Positions 18,456 to 27,043 of a stretch of 64,000 bases of DNA are shown in pieces. The notes beneath the pieces are model-generated. The model saw only the letters and a list, made by a program, of their open reading frames with translations. It ran no database searches and was not told where the DNA came from. Numbering within the stretch: position 1 is the first letter of the stretch; each line of letters opens with the position of its first letter. The translations under genes and the position numbers were made by a program. Source of the stretch: Dietzia timorensis (GTDB lineage Bacteria; Actinomycetota; Actinomycetes; Mycobacteriales; Mycobacteriaceae); NCBI RefSeq assembly GCF_001659785.1, contig NZ_CP015961.1, forward strand, positions 2,790,001-2,854,000, written 5' to 3'.

Positions 18456-18620
18456 ATGGACTCGATTGCCGCCCAAAGCCTCAGCCCGTCCGACTCTCTG
18501 ACCGCCGTCTTCAATCTGTCGGAGACGATCGCCTGGTCGACCGACATGCCCGATAACCCGGTGGATGCATTCATCGGCTCGGTGCAGAACGGCTCCTCGA
18601 TCCTCACGAGCTGGTTCTAG
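18456..18620 (+). CDS. Acidic 54-residue leaderless peptide
   Basis: Starts at ATG 18456 behind aagggaagg; a longer frame from 18402 lacks a ribosome site. The peptide begins MDSIAAQSLSPSDSL and ends SILTSWF. It has six acidic residues, no Lys or Arg, no Cys and no signal peptide, and alternating hydrophobic residues compatible with an amphipathic helix. It is a stand-alone gene with its own promoter region and strong terminator. Small acidic leaderless peptides of 45-60 residues are the hallmark of corynebacterial PorA/PorH outer-membrane channels; this is a resemblance in size, charge and gene setting only, with no sequence match claimed. Confidence 0.65.
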   Translation: MDSIAAQSLSPSDSLTAVFNLSETIAWSTDMPDNPVDAFIGSVQNGSSILTSWF

Positions 18621-18650
18621 CGCCCCGGAACACGACGACACGACGCCGCG

Positions 18651-18682
18651 AAAAGGCCAGACCCGCACGGGTCCGGCCTTTT
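18651..18682 (+). terminator. Terminator of the acidic peptide gene
   Basis: aaaaggccagacccg / cgggtccggcctttt hairpin with a very short loop and a T-run: a textbook intrinsic terminator. Confidence 0.9.
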
Positions 18683-18765
18683 CGTTTCCAGTGTTATCCA
18701 AGGCGCGGGGCGCCCAATGCGTCCGCCGGAATGGTTCCGGGCGTTATCGCGCAGCGGCAGAATCC

Positions 18766-19635
18766 CTACCGCCGCGCCAGATATTCCGGCCGCGGCGCGG
18801 TTCCCGCGAACGGCTCGGTCAATCCGTTCTCCACGCTGTTGAACACGACAAAGATATTCGAGCGCGGTGTGGGCGTGATGTTCCCGCCGGAGGCGTGCAG
18901 CGCGTTGCAGTCGAACATTGTCATCGAGCCCTCGGGGCCGGTGATCAGGTCGATGCCGTGCGACTCACCGAGCTCCGCGATCGCCTCCTCTGACGGTGAA
19001 CCCACCGTCGGCCCGGTCGTCACCAGCGATTCGTTGTAGAAGTCGTCCGGCGTCTGGCCGGCCGTCTGCACGAAGAACCGCTGCGTTCCGGGCATGATCA
19101 TCAGTGGCCCGTTGTATTCACGGTTCGGCGTCAGCGCGATCGAGGCGCTGCACGCGCGCGGGCGCGGCATCCCGTCCTCGGCGTGCCACGTCTCGAAATC
19201 GGAGTGCCAATAGAACGCTCCCCCGGCGAATCCGGGCTTGTAGTTCAGCCGGCTCTGGTGCACCGTGACGTCGGAGCCCAGGATTTCCTGCGCGAGCTCG
19301 ATCGCGCCGCTCTCCTCGACTGCGGCCCATACGGCCTCGGATAGCAGGTGGACGTCGAAAATCGAGCGCACCGCCTGTGTCCCATCCTCGCGGATCACGC
19401 GCGGGTCGTCGGCCATGGCCGGGTCGGCGCCGATGCGTTCGATCTCGGAGAGGCACTCCCGTACGCGGGCAACCGAAATCGCGCGTTCGCGCTGGACGTA
19501 TCCGTCGCGCGCGTAGGCGGCAACGTCGCCGTTTCGTCGTTCGGCGTCGCCCCACACCACGGGGTCGGGCCGCCGGAAAATCCTCGGTTCGTTGGGGACA
19601 CGAGTCGGATAGTCGTCTGCGACAACCGTCGACAC
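18766..19635 (-). CDS. ectD: Ectoine hydroxylase
   Basis: 289 residues from the GTG at 19635, chosen for its perfect aaggaggt site and because homology begins there (DDYPTR). The EctD signature is complete: WHSDFETWHAEDGMP near residues 143-157, with H144 and D146 as two iron ligands, the distal His in NALHASGGN, and the Arg for 2-oxoglutarate in TPTPRSNIFVVFNS. It is a non-haem Fe(II)/2-oxoglutarate dioxygenase that converts ectoine to 5-hydroxyectoine for osmotic and heat protection. ectA, ectB and ectC are not in the window, so it is orphaned locally. Confidence 0.92.
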   Translation of the reverse strand: MSTVVADDYPTRVPNEPRIFRRPDPVVWGDAERRNGDVAAYARDGYVQRERAISVARVRECLSEIERIGADPAMADDPRVIREDGTQAVRSIFDVHLLSEAVWAAVEESGAIELAQEILGSDVTVHQSRLNYKPGFAGGAFYWHSDFETWHAEDGMPRPRACSASIALTPNREYNGPLMIMPGTQRFFVQTAGQTPDDFYNESLVTTGPTVGSPSEEAIAELGESHGIDLITGPEGSMTMFDCNALHASGGNITPTPRSNIFVVFNSVENGLTEPFAGTAPRPEYLARR

Positions 19636-19846
19636 GCCAAACCTCCTTCTCAAGTAGCTGCACACACTCCAGCCACTCGACAACGACCGGAGCGCGCGCC
19701 GTTGGTGGTCCTCCTCCAGACCTACCCCGGCTTCTTACTTTCTGCAAAGATTTCGGCCCCGCCTACCCCCTGCCGAGATTCCGGCGACTCCGGTTGGCGC
19801 ACTGCACGTTTCACCGAGAAGTACGTGGCAATCGCCGCGCCCACCC

Positions 19847-20950
19847 TCAGGCGTGGCGTTCGAGCGCGACCGCCGTCAGGCTTGCCACGGCGCACAGGGT
19901 CCACGTGCATGCCAACACCCCGGTAATGACGCCGGAGGCATGGAGCCATCCCACCTCTCCGTGCACTCGGCCGAGGTAGAACGCGCCGAGCGCGCACGTG
20001 CCCACGGGGAAGGTGAGCGACCACCAGCCGGCGCCGAACGGCATGCGGCGAGCGAATCCGGAAATCGTCATCGCCGCGGCGTAGGCGGAGACCGCCGTTC
20101 CGATTCCGGCGAGGACGACGATCCCGTAGAGGTGCGCGGCGTGCAGCACGCCGGGGCGCGCGGATGCGGGCAGCAGATCGGCGACGTTCGAAGCGATAAG
20201 TTGGATGGCCGCGGTCGATTGCCCGACGACGCCGAGGGGGATCCACAGCGACGGGCGCAACGCGAGCGGCAGCGATTCGCGCCGCCAATGGTGGTGGTAC
20301 GCGGCGGCGAACACCATCGCGCCGAGCACGAGCGCGGTAGCAAAGCAGACGGCGACCACGCCGAGCAACGCCACCTTGGCGGCCGCGGAGCCGAGGTGCG
20401 GGACGAAGGCGCAGCCGGCCGTGGCCGAGACCATCGGCGCAACGACCGTGAGCCCCCACACCGGCGTCGGGTTCCCCAGCCTTCCCGTCCCCCTGGCGAA
20501 GTCCGCGGCGACGGCGAGACCGAGGACCGTCCCGGCCGTCCACAACACCGCGTCGGTCCCGAGCGCGACGCCCGAAAGCGCCTCGGACCACAACGGAAGC
20601 ACGGTGCTCGCCGCAGACCCCGCCGACATAACGCCCATCGACACCGTCCCCCACGCCGGCCGCTGGGAGGCTTCCCGCACGGCGCCGGCCAGCACGGATC
20701 GATCGCGCGCGCACGCCTTGGCAAACCCGCAGGCGAGCCCGATCATCAGCACCCACGCCGCCACCAGCAACACCGAGGACACCGCGAGCCCCGCCCGGGA
20801 ATCGCCCCACAACAACCCGATGAGCGTGCTGAGGATGCCGGTCCCCATAACGGTCGGGAACCACGCCGGCCCGGCTGGCGGGAGCGGAACCCGCAGTGGC
20901 CGATTCGCGCCCGGGGCGCCGGCGCGAGGGGTGAACTGTGCCAAGATCAT
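19847..20950 (-). CDS. TDT-family transporter (tellurite-resistance/dicarboxylate type)
   Basis: 367 residues from the ATG at 20950; the open frame extends further upstream but only into the IS110 flank. About ten hydrophobic segments, with GPAWFPTVMGTGILS at the start, typical of TDT/SLAC1-like anion carriers (TehA, Mae1, and sulfite exporters of the Ssu type). Substrate is not readable from sequence. Originally it probably faced the LysR gene at 22388 as a regulator-target pair; an IS110 now lies between them. No strong ribosome site is seen. Confidence 0.85.
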   Translation of the reverse strand: MILAQFTPRAGAPGANRPLRVPLPPAGPAWFPTVMGTGILSTLIGLLWGDSRAGLAVSSVLLVAAWVLMIGLACGFAKACARDRSVLAGAVREASQRPAWGTVSMGVMSAGSAASTVLPLWSEALSGVALGTDAVLWTAGTVLGLAVAADFARGTGRLGNPTPVWGLTVVAPMVSATAGCAFVPHLGSAAAKVALLGVVAVCFATALVLGAMVFAAAYHHHWRRESLPLALRPSLWIPLGVVGQSTAAIQLIASNVADLLPASARPGVLHAAHLYGIVVLAGIGTAVSAYAAAMTISGFARRMPFGAGWWSLTFPVGTCALGAFYLGRVHGEVGWLHASGVITGVLACTWTLCAVASLTAVALERHA

Positions 20951-21189
20951 GCTTTCAGTCAACGTGAGGCTCGGCGCTCTCGGTAGGCCGTGCACCGTGG
21001 AGCGGTCACAAACACCGATTGTGGCCTCCACGCTACACTCGCTCAGTGTGAGACTTGGTGGTGCCGCGGATGTCGCGGTGGTTGGATCCTTTCCATCCGG
21101 TGACTGGCTCTTACACTCGCTGCCGCTCGACTTCGGGCTGGCTTGCATGCGTATTGCCGTCGCCGGGTGGGATGGACCGGCCGGCGTGA

Positions 21190-22381
21190 CTTGATAGGAG
21201 CGTGCAGCTGCCCCACTGAGCTTTGTCCGCCGACCGGCCCGACCGTTCGACCCCCACTCGAATACAAGGGAGGCAGAGACCATGGTGGTCCTGATCGGCG
21301 CTGACGTCCACAAGAATTCACACACCTTCGTCGCCGTCGACGCGGCGGGCAAGCAGATCGGGCAGATCACTGTCCGCGCGACCCATAGCGGTCATGAGAA
21401 GGCCTACCGGTGGGCCCGGAAGAGTTTCATCGAACAGGACCGCCGGTGGGGGCTGGAGGACTGCCGTCACCTCACCAGCCTCCTCGAGCGTGATCTCCTC
21501 GCCCACGGCGAGCCGGTGGTCAGGGTGCCGGCGAAGCTGATGGCCCGACAACGCGCCACAGCACGCACGCGTGGGAAGTCCGACCCGATCGACGCTCTCG
21601 CCGTCGCGCGGGCGATGGCCAGGGAGGAGGATCTGCCAGCCGCGTTCACCGATGAGCAGGCGCGGGAGATCAAGCTCGTGCTGGACCGTCGGGAGGATCT
21701 GGTCGCAGAGCGGACGCGGGTGATCAACCGTCTACGGTGGCACCTGCACGAGCTCGATCCCGAGGTCGACCCCGCTCCACGCGCACTAACCCATCGTCCT
21801 GCCCAGGAGCGGGTGCGGGAGGTGATCGAGGCCGGTGCGGGGATCGTCGCGGAGATCGCGGGCATGAATCTGACCGACCTCGAACGGCTCTGCTCCTTAA
21901 TCGGCGAGCTCGATGCGCGCCTGCGGGCTATGGTGCGAAAGCAGGAGCCGGTACTGCTGGAGATCCCCGGATGCGCGGAGCTGTCGGCCGCGAAGATCAT
22001 CGCCGAGACCGCCGGGATCGAGCGATTCGCCACGGAGTCGAAGTTCGCGATGTTCGCCGGCTGCGCACCGATCCCGGTCTGGTCGGGCAAGACAGAAGGC
22101 AGAGTCCGGTTGAACAGGGGCGGGAACCGGCAGCTGAACTGCGCGATCCACCGCATAGCGATCACCCAGACCCGCCTCGAAGGACCCGGCAAAGAGTACT
22201 ACGAACGCCTCCGAGCAAAGGGCAAGACCGTCATGGAAGCCCTGCGCTGCCTTAAGAACCAGATCGCTCGCCGCATCTGACGCACCCTCACCCGAGTCCA
22301 CGCCGAAACCCTCACCAACACCCCGATCCCACTGAACCCCACCCCAACGACTTGCGCCTCGCAAGCCGCTTGACATAGGAG
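21190..22381 (+). mobile_element. IS110-family insertion sequence
   Basis: Contains a full DEDD transposase. A cttgataggag sequence at 21190 and a related cttgacataggag at 22369-22381 mark the likely terminal regions; IS110 elements lack clear inverted repeats. The left end is uncertain and may lie up to about 150 bases further upstream. Confidence 0.6.
21282..22280 (+). CDS. IS110-family transposase
   Basis: 332 residues, ATG behind gggaggcag. The N-terminal GADVHKNSHTFVAVD carries the first Asp of the DEDD RuvC-like centre, with GLEDCRHLTSLLER (Glu) and GKSDPIDALAVARA (Asp pair) following. The C-terminal half has the Tnp_IS116/110 segment (EIPGCAELSAAKIIAETAGIERF, then LNRGGNRQLN with the conserved Ser region preceding). 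It looks intact in length and motifs, so the element may be active. Confidence 0.93.
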   Translation: MVVLIGADVHKNSHTFVAVDAAGKQIGQITVRATHSGHEKAYRWARKSFIEQDRRWGLEDCRHLTSLLERDLLAHGEPVVRVPAKLMARQRATARTRGKSDPIDALAVARAMAREEDLPAAFTDEQAREIKLVLDRREDLVAERTRVINRLRWHLHELDPEVDPAPRALTHRPAQERVREVIEAGAGIVAEIAGMNLTDLERLCSLIGELDARLRAMVRKQEPVLLEIPGCAELSAAKIIAETAGIERFATESKFAMFAGCAPIPVWSGKTEGRVRLNRGGNRQLNCAIHRIAITQTRLEGPGKEYYERLRAKGKTVMEALRCLKNQIARRI

Positions 22382-22387
22382 ATACGC

Positions 22388-23356
22388 ATGCCCCTCTCTG
22401 CGCGCGTGCCGGATCTCGACGTCCTCGATTCCTTGGTGACGACGGCGCGCTGCGGGTCCATGGGCGCGGCCGCGAATCTCCTCGGTCTCAGCCAGCAGGC
22501 CGTGTCGGCGAGGGTGCGCACGGCCGAGAGGCTGCTCGGCGTCGTGGTGTTCGTGCGGAGCCCGTCCGGCGTCGCGCCCACCGATTCCGGCCGCAGCATC
22601 CTCACGTGGGCCGACGAGGTGCTGCGGGCCGCCGCGGCGCTCGACGCGGGTGCGGCCGACCTGCGCGGCGATCCCCTGGCCAGCGCGTCCGTCGCGGTCT
22701 CGAACACAGTGTCGGAGTGGCTGTTCCCGAAGTGGGCGGCGACGGTCCGACGTCAGAACCCCCAGGCGAAGATCTCCGCGATCCCCGGCAACTCCGAGCA
22801 GGTGCTCGACGCCGTGCAGTCCGATCGCGTCGACCTCGGCTTCGTCGAGGGCCCATCGATCCCGCACACGGTGTCCTCGTTGGATGTCGCCCGAGACGAG
22901 CTCGTCGTGGTCGTCCCGCCCGAGCACGCGTGGGCCTCACGTGGGCGTTCCCCGGCGGCCTCGCCTACGGAGAGCGGCGAGCCTCCGCCTGTGTCGGCGG
23001 AGGCTTTGGGGATGACGCCGCTGGTCATGCGCGAGCATGGCTCCGGAACCCGGACGACCTTCGAGTCGGCGCTCGCGGCGCTCGGTATCACCGCCGTTCC
23101 GCCGCTCATGGAATTCGGGTCCACTGCGGCGGTCCGCGAGGCCGTGTTCGCGGCCGACGCTCCGGCGGTGTTGTCCTCGTTGGCCGTGCAGCGGGACCTC
23201 GCCGACCGGCGGCTCGTGCGCGTCCCCGTCTCCGGGGTGGCGTTCCCTCGCACGCTGCGAGCGGTATGGAATCCGCGACGCCGTCCGCGCGGGCTCGCCG
23301 CGGACCTCCTTGCCGCGGCCGTCGCTTTCGGCCCCGGCCAGACTTCGCACCCGTGA
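22388..23356 (+). CDS. LysR-family regulator
   Basis: 322 residues. Helix-turn-helix at about 12-50 (LDSLVTTARCGSMGAAANLLGLSQQAVSARVRTAE), then a substrate-binding domain of the CysB type. The ATG lies seven bases after aggag, and that ribosome site is inside the right end of the IS110 element. The N-terminus looks complete, so the insertion replaced the promoter without cutting the protein. It was probably divergent to, and the regulator of, the TDT transporter gene. Confidence 0.88.
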   Translation: MPLSARVPDLDVLDSLVTTARCGSMGAAANLLGLSQQAVSARVRTAERLLGVVVFVRSPSGVAPTDSGRSILTWADEVLRAAAALDAGAADLRGDPLASASVAVSNTVSEWLFPKWAATVRRQNPQAKISAIPGNSEQVLDAVQSDRVDLGFVEGPSIPHTVSSLDVARDELVVVVPPEHAWASRGRSPAASPTESGEPPPVSAEALGMTPLVMREHGSGTRTTFESALAALGITAVPPLMEFGSTAAVREAVFAADAPAVLSSLAVQRDLADRRLVRVPVSGVAFPRTLRAVWNPRRRPRGLAADLLAAAVAFGPGQTSHP

Positions 23357-23762
23357 TGCCGCGCCCGTTTCGCAGAGGCCATCCGGCGAAGCACGCGGGC
23401 GCTCGAAATTGCCAAAACATTTCTCATCGAATCTTGTAGACACTGACTACAGAATGCGAAAGAAAATGCACGCGCCAGTTGGCCCACATCGTCCGGCGCC
23501 TTGCCAAGACAGCCGCCACTGCGGGACGCGATCACTGCGGTTGTCGGCACGGTCGGCTCGCCTCGCCGCGCAGCGAGGCAGGGACACGAAGCACGGTAGC
23601 CACAGGGCCACCACATCCCAACCCGGCACCCAAGCAACAAACCCCGTTACCAAGGCGCCGCCGAACCGTGACCCGTTCTTGCGTAGCGCAACGCGAAGCG
23701 AGGGACGATAACCCTATGAGCGCGCCGGGCACTCCGCTCGGCCCTGACTCCGAGGAGCTCAC
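23357..23762. other. Intergenic stretch without a supported gene
   Basis: Open frames here are short and lack ribosome sites. The last 60 bases should hold the promoter of the gene at 23763. Confidence 0.4.
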
Positions 23763-24299
23763 ATGTCCAGCACAGTCAGCAAGGTTCGCGCAGCAACCGC
23801 CGTTTCCGCGGCGGCGCTCATGTCCACGATCGCACTCGCCCCCGCGGCCGGCGCGCAGTCCGTCGAGGATCCCTTCGGCGATATCACCGGTTCGCTCGGC
23901 GGCCCGGTCCCCTGCGATATCGATCCCGCACAGGTCGCCGCAGATACGCCCGGCCCCTTCCCCGACCGGCCCGAAGTCGGCTGGACGGTCGGCGAGCACA
24001 ACGACCTCGGCTCCAATGTCGGCTACCTGTTCCTTGAGACCGAGGGCGGTACCGGCTCGTCGCCGACGAAGGTCCTGCTCTACCACCACTGTGATCTCAC
24101 CGGAACGCAGACCGGCGACAAGAGCGCACGCCGCGTCCTCGGTTCGTCGTCCCAGTTCCACGTGTCCGTCGGCGAGTGGCATGCCCCGCCGGAGGGAGAA
24201 CCGAACGCGGCCGCGACCTTCGACTACACCGTCTACGTGTGGAACCCCGTCGCCAACGACATGACCGGCATCGACGTCCCCTTCGGCATCAAGGTCTAG
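23763..24299 (+). CDS. LppP/LprE-like secreted protein
   Basis: 178 residues with a signal peptide ending at AGAQS. The core LETEGGTGSSPTKVLLYHHCDLTGTQTGD matches the mycobacterial LppP/LprE domain pattern (EGGTGSSP..xLLFH..G.Y.GT). No lipobox Cys, so this version is soluble or wall-associated rather than a lipoprotein. Two Cys (in GPVPCDIDP and HHCDL) may pair. LprE is linked to intracellular persistence in mycobacteria; no role can be assumed here. Single gene with terminator at 24340. Confidence 0.72.
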   Translation: MSSTVSKVRAATAVSAAALMSTIALAPAAGAQSVEDPFGDITGSLGGPVPCDIDPAQVAADTPGPFPDRPEVGWTVGEHNDLGSNVGYLFLETEGGTGSSPTKVLLYHHCDLTGTQTGDKSARRVLGSSSQFHVSVGEWHAPPEGEPNAAATFDYTVYVWNPVANDMTGIDVPFGIKV

Positions 24300-24339
24300 C
24301 CCGGCCACAGCCAGCCGCCATCGCGGCCCCGACATGGCA

Positions 24340-24376
24340 AGCGCCCGCAACGAGATACTTACTCGCTGCGGGCGCT
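24340..24376. terminator. Terminator between convergent LppP-like and MarR genes
   Basis: 15-bp stem AGCGCCCGCAACGAG / CTCGCTGCGGGCGCT with one mismatch and a 7-nt loop. The same stem is used at the locus split by the IS30 element. Confidence 0.85.
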
Positions 24377-24403
24377 GCATTGTCTTAATTTATGACGTCG
24401 GAC

Positions 24404-24862
24404 CTACTCATCCGCCAGGTCGCCCGCCCTCGCCTGCACGATACATGCCGCCAGGTCCGCGCGAATCTGCCCCTGAGCCTCGACCGACAGCGGTGCGAAC
24501 AAAGCCCTTTCGGCCTCGCGCACGACCACCCCCGCCTCGCGAACCAATTCCTGTCCCTGCTCTGTAAGCACGCTCGGCAACGCACGCCCCGAAGGAGCCA
24601 TGTCCGGCCGCTCCAACAACCGGCGTTCCTCCAGTCTCCGCAACACGAGGTTCATAGATTGCCGCGATACAAAGGCTCGTCGCGCCAGTTCCGAGTTCGA
24701 CAGCCCCGGATTCTGGCTAAGCAATTCGAGGCACGCGTACTGCGGAACCGTCAGCCCCATAGGCCTTAGCCCATCTTCCATCGCGCCCCGCAACGCAGAG
24801 TGCACCTGTTTGACCACGTACCCGAGCGAAAACTCCAGATCTCCCACAGACTCTTGACCCAT
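24404..24862 (-). CDS. MarR-family repressor
   Basis: 152 residues from the ATG at 24862. YVVKQVHSALRGAMEDGLRPMGLTVPQYACLELL and the winged helix LSNSELARRAFVSRQSMNLVLRRLEERRLLERP are typical. It is divergent from the VOC-protein gene at 24922, and two equal dyads lie in the gap, one overlapping its own start codon, so autorepression and control of the VOC gene are likely. Confidence 0.9.
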   Translation of the reverse strand: MGQESVGDLEFSLGYVVKQVHSALRGAMEDGLRPMGLTVPQYACLELLSQNPGLSNSELARRAFVSRQSMNLVLRRLEERRLLERPDMAPSGRALPSVLTEQGQELVREAGVVVREAERALFAPLSVEAQGQIRADLAACIVQARAGDLADE

Positions 24863-24904
24863 GTCAGCATTGTGACATACCGTCGATGTCAGTCCATTGA
24901 CATC
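24861..24904. promoter_or_regulatory. Twin MarR operators
   Basis: Two copies of ATGTCA-N6-TGACAT at 24861-24878 and 24885-24904 (the second extended by a symmetric G/C). Centres are 25 bp apart; the first covers the MarR start. Confidence 0.7.
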
Positions 24905-24921
24905 AACGAGAGGACAGGGCA

Positions 24922-25263
24922 TTGACTGGCAACGTCACATACTTCGAAGTCCCGAGCACCGACATCGAGGCCACCGAGAAATTCTGGGGCTCGCTCTTCG
25001 GCTGGAACTTCCGCGAAGGCAACCTCCCGGGCTACTCGATGATCGACGGCCCCACCCCGCTCGGCGGTTCCCCACACAACGAGGCATCCAAGCACCCGCG
25101 GATCTACTTCGCTGTCCCGGATATCGATGCCGCCGTCGCCCGAGTTCGCGAACTCGGTGGCACCGCCGACAACCCCGTCACGATCCCCTCGGGTGCATTC
25201 GCCCTCTGCACGGACACACAAGGCGTGGAATTCGGACTCTCCCTCGAACCGGACCAGTCCTAA
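24922..25263 (+). CDS. Glyoxalase/bleomycin-resistance (VOC) family protein
   Basis: 113 residues starting at a TTG behind gagaggac. VTYFEVPSTDIEATEKFWGSLFGWNF and HPRIYFAVPDIDAAVARVRELGG form the two beta-alpha-beta-beta-beta modules of the VOC fold. The usual first metal His is absent (FEVPSTD), so it may be a binding protein rather than a metalloenzyme. Controlled with the divergent MarR gene; its own terminator was split by the IS30 insertion. Confidence 0.82.
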   Translation: MTGNVTYFEVPSTDIEATEKFWGSLFGWNFREGNLPGYSMIDGPTPLGGSPHNEASKHPRIYFAVPDIDAAVARVRELGGTADNPVTIPSGAFALCTDTQGVEFGLSLEPDQS

Positions 25264-25285
25264 CCCCGCCCATCACACAAACAAA

Positions 25286-25298
25286 CGCCCGCAGCGAG
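25286..25298 (+). terminator. Left arm of terminator split by IS30
   Basis: cgcccgcagcgag; its perfect 13-bp complement ctcgctgcgggcg is at 26938-26950, on the far side of the IS30 element and followed by a T-rich run. Together they match the terminator at 24340. Confidence 0.75.
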
Positions 25299-25312
25299 TT
25301 CCTCCCGGCGGT

Positions 25313-26929
25313 TTCTAGTGGTCGACGCAACACTGCTGTTAGTTGGTGGTGATTAGATCACGCAGACGCTCGGCTGGGGTATCCCAGTCGAGCGTTTTGC
25401 GTGGACGGCCGTTGAGTTCCTGGGCGACGTGCTCGAGATCGGTAGGACTGTGAACGCTCAGGTCGGTGCCCTTGGGGAAGTACTGCCGCAGCAGGCCGTT
25501 GGTGTTCTCGTTGCTTCCGCGCTGCCAGGGGCTGGCAGGGTCGCAGAAGTAGACCTGCATGTCGGTGGCGACCGTGATCTGCTTGTGTCGGGCGAGTTCG
25601 GCACCTTGATCCCAGGTCAGCGATCCGCGTAGGTGCGCGGGCAGATCACCGATCGCGGTGATGAGCGCGTCGCGGACCTGTTCGGCGTCGTGCCCGTCGG
25701 GCAGGTGCAGCAACATCGTGTAGCGGGTGGCACGCTCGACGAGAGTCCCGATCACGGATTTGTTCTGCTCACCGGTGATCAGATCCCCTTCCCAATGCCC
25801 GGGAACAGCGCGGTCGTCCACTTCGGCGGGACGGTCGCTGATCATTACCATCGGGTCGACGAACCGCTGATACCGCTCACCTTCTTTCCGCTGCGGCTTA
25901 CGCTTGGTCCGCCCAGTCCGGAGTGCGTGCTGCACTTCCTTCTTCAGACCGCCGCGGGCTTGGAAATACAGCGCTTGATAGATCGTTTCGTGGCTCACCC
26001 GCATGCTTTCGTCGTCGGGATGATCCCGCCGCAGACGGTGCGAGATCTGCTCCGGCGAAAGTTTTCTCGACAAGCCTTCCTCGACCGCTGCCCGCAGGAC
26101 TTTGTTCACCACCAGTTTGGACCGCTTCGGCCGCACCCGCGCCGCCGCCGCATCGCGATGCGCCTGATGCGGCAGATACCGGCCAGCGATGCTGTGCTCG
26201 CGTACCTCGCGGGAGATGCTGGAGACATTCTTGCCGATCCGGGCAGCGATCGTGCGCATCGAATCCTTGACCACCAGCCCATCGGCGATCGCAATCCGGT
26301 CATCGAGAGATAGGTAACGGGTACTGATCACCGGAGATGCTGCGGCGTCTACGCAGGTCGCACTAGTCACGGTTTGTTTGTAGACCGTGCCGGATCGATA
26401 ATCCACGACCCGACCGTCCGGATAGATCCGCGTGTTGCGGGTACGACGGATTCCCTGACGCCAGTCCCGGCCGGTGCGCTCGTTGACTCCCACCTCGCGG
26501 GCCGCGCGCGCTGCGGTCCAACCCTGATCCATCAACTCGAGGAACCGTTTCTTGGCCTCCGGCTTACCGAACGCCCGCGGGGCAGCGTCAACCAGACCAG
26601 CAGCGACCAAAATTCGACGAGCCACGCAGAACGCCACACCGCACTCGATCGCTGCCTTGTTGATCGACCCGGTGCGATCGAACACCTCCACGATCTGCCT
26701 CGAGTCGGCCGGCTTGCCCGCTCCACGCAGGCGCCCCACCGGCCGACCGATCGCCCGCAAAATCGCATAACACCGCTGCCGTGGCACACCCACCACCACA
26801 GCGGCTTCCTTCACCGGAACCCCGGCATCAACCAGCCGCGCTAACTGGTCACCGAACTGAACACAGTCCTCCTGAAACGACATGATCGCCGCAACCTCTC
26901 ATCTGAGAGTGTTGCGACGATCATGTGAA
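25313..26929 (-). mobile_element. IS30-family insertion sequence
   Basis: Terminal inverted repeats of 22 bases (agtgttgcg.cga.ca...gaa read inward-to-outward) at 25313-25334 and 26908-26929, 17 of 22 matching. It contains one full transposase and lies between the two arms of a terminator stem. No clear target duplication is visible. Confidence 0.85.
25339..26883 (-). CDS. IS30-family transposase
   Basis: 514 residues. An N-terminal helix-turn-helix region, an IS30-type second HTH (YLSLDDRIAIADGLVVKDSMRTIAARIGKNVSSISREVREH), and the DDE integrase core with GHWEGDLITGEQNKSVIGTLVERATRY, then WDQGAEL and PWQRGSNENTNGLLRQYFPKGTD (Glu within NENTNG). All catalytic residues are in place and there is no frame break, so it may be active. 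Longer than average because of the extended N-terminal DNA-binding part. Confidence 0.95.
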   Translation of the reverse strand: MSFQEDCVQFGDQLARLVDAGVPVKEAAVVVGVPRQRCYAILRAIGRPVGRLRGAGKPADSRQIVEVFDRTGSINKAAIECGVAFCVARRILVAAGLVDAAPRAFGKPEAKKRFLELMDQGWTAARAAREVGVNERTGRDWRQGIRRTRNTRIYPDGRVVDYRSGTVYKQTVTSATCVDAAASPVISTRYLSLDDRIAIADGLVVKDSMRTIAARIGKNVSSISREVREHSIAGRYLPHQAHRDAAAARVRPKRSKLVVNKVLRAAVEEGLSRKLSPEQISHRLRRDHPDDESMRVSHETIYQALYFQARGGLKKEVQHALRTGRTKRKPQRKEGERYQRFVDPMVMISDRPAEVDDRAVPGHWEGDLITGEQNKSVIGTLVERATRYTMLLHLPDGHDAEQVRDALITAIGDLPAHLRGSLTWDQGAELARHKQITVATDMQVYFCDPASPWQRGSNENTNGLLRQYFPKGTDLSVHSPTDLEHVAQELNGRPRKTLDWDTPAERLRDLITTN

Positions 26930-27043
26930 CCCGCGCCCTCGCTGCGGGCGCTCTTCTTTATTCACTTATGACGTCGGACCTGCTGATCCCCAATGGTCAC
27001 CGCGATAGGCTTCGATCCGAAGGGGACGCAGCTACCCGTGGCG

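Noticed and set aside
19847-21370. TDT transporter with a 140-residue N-terminal extension
   Set aside because: The extension reads through the IS110 flank and has no conserved sequence; the membrane domain starts after 20950.
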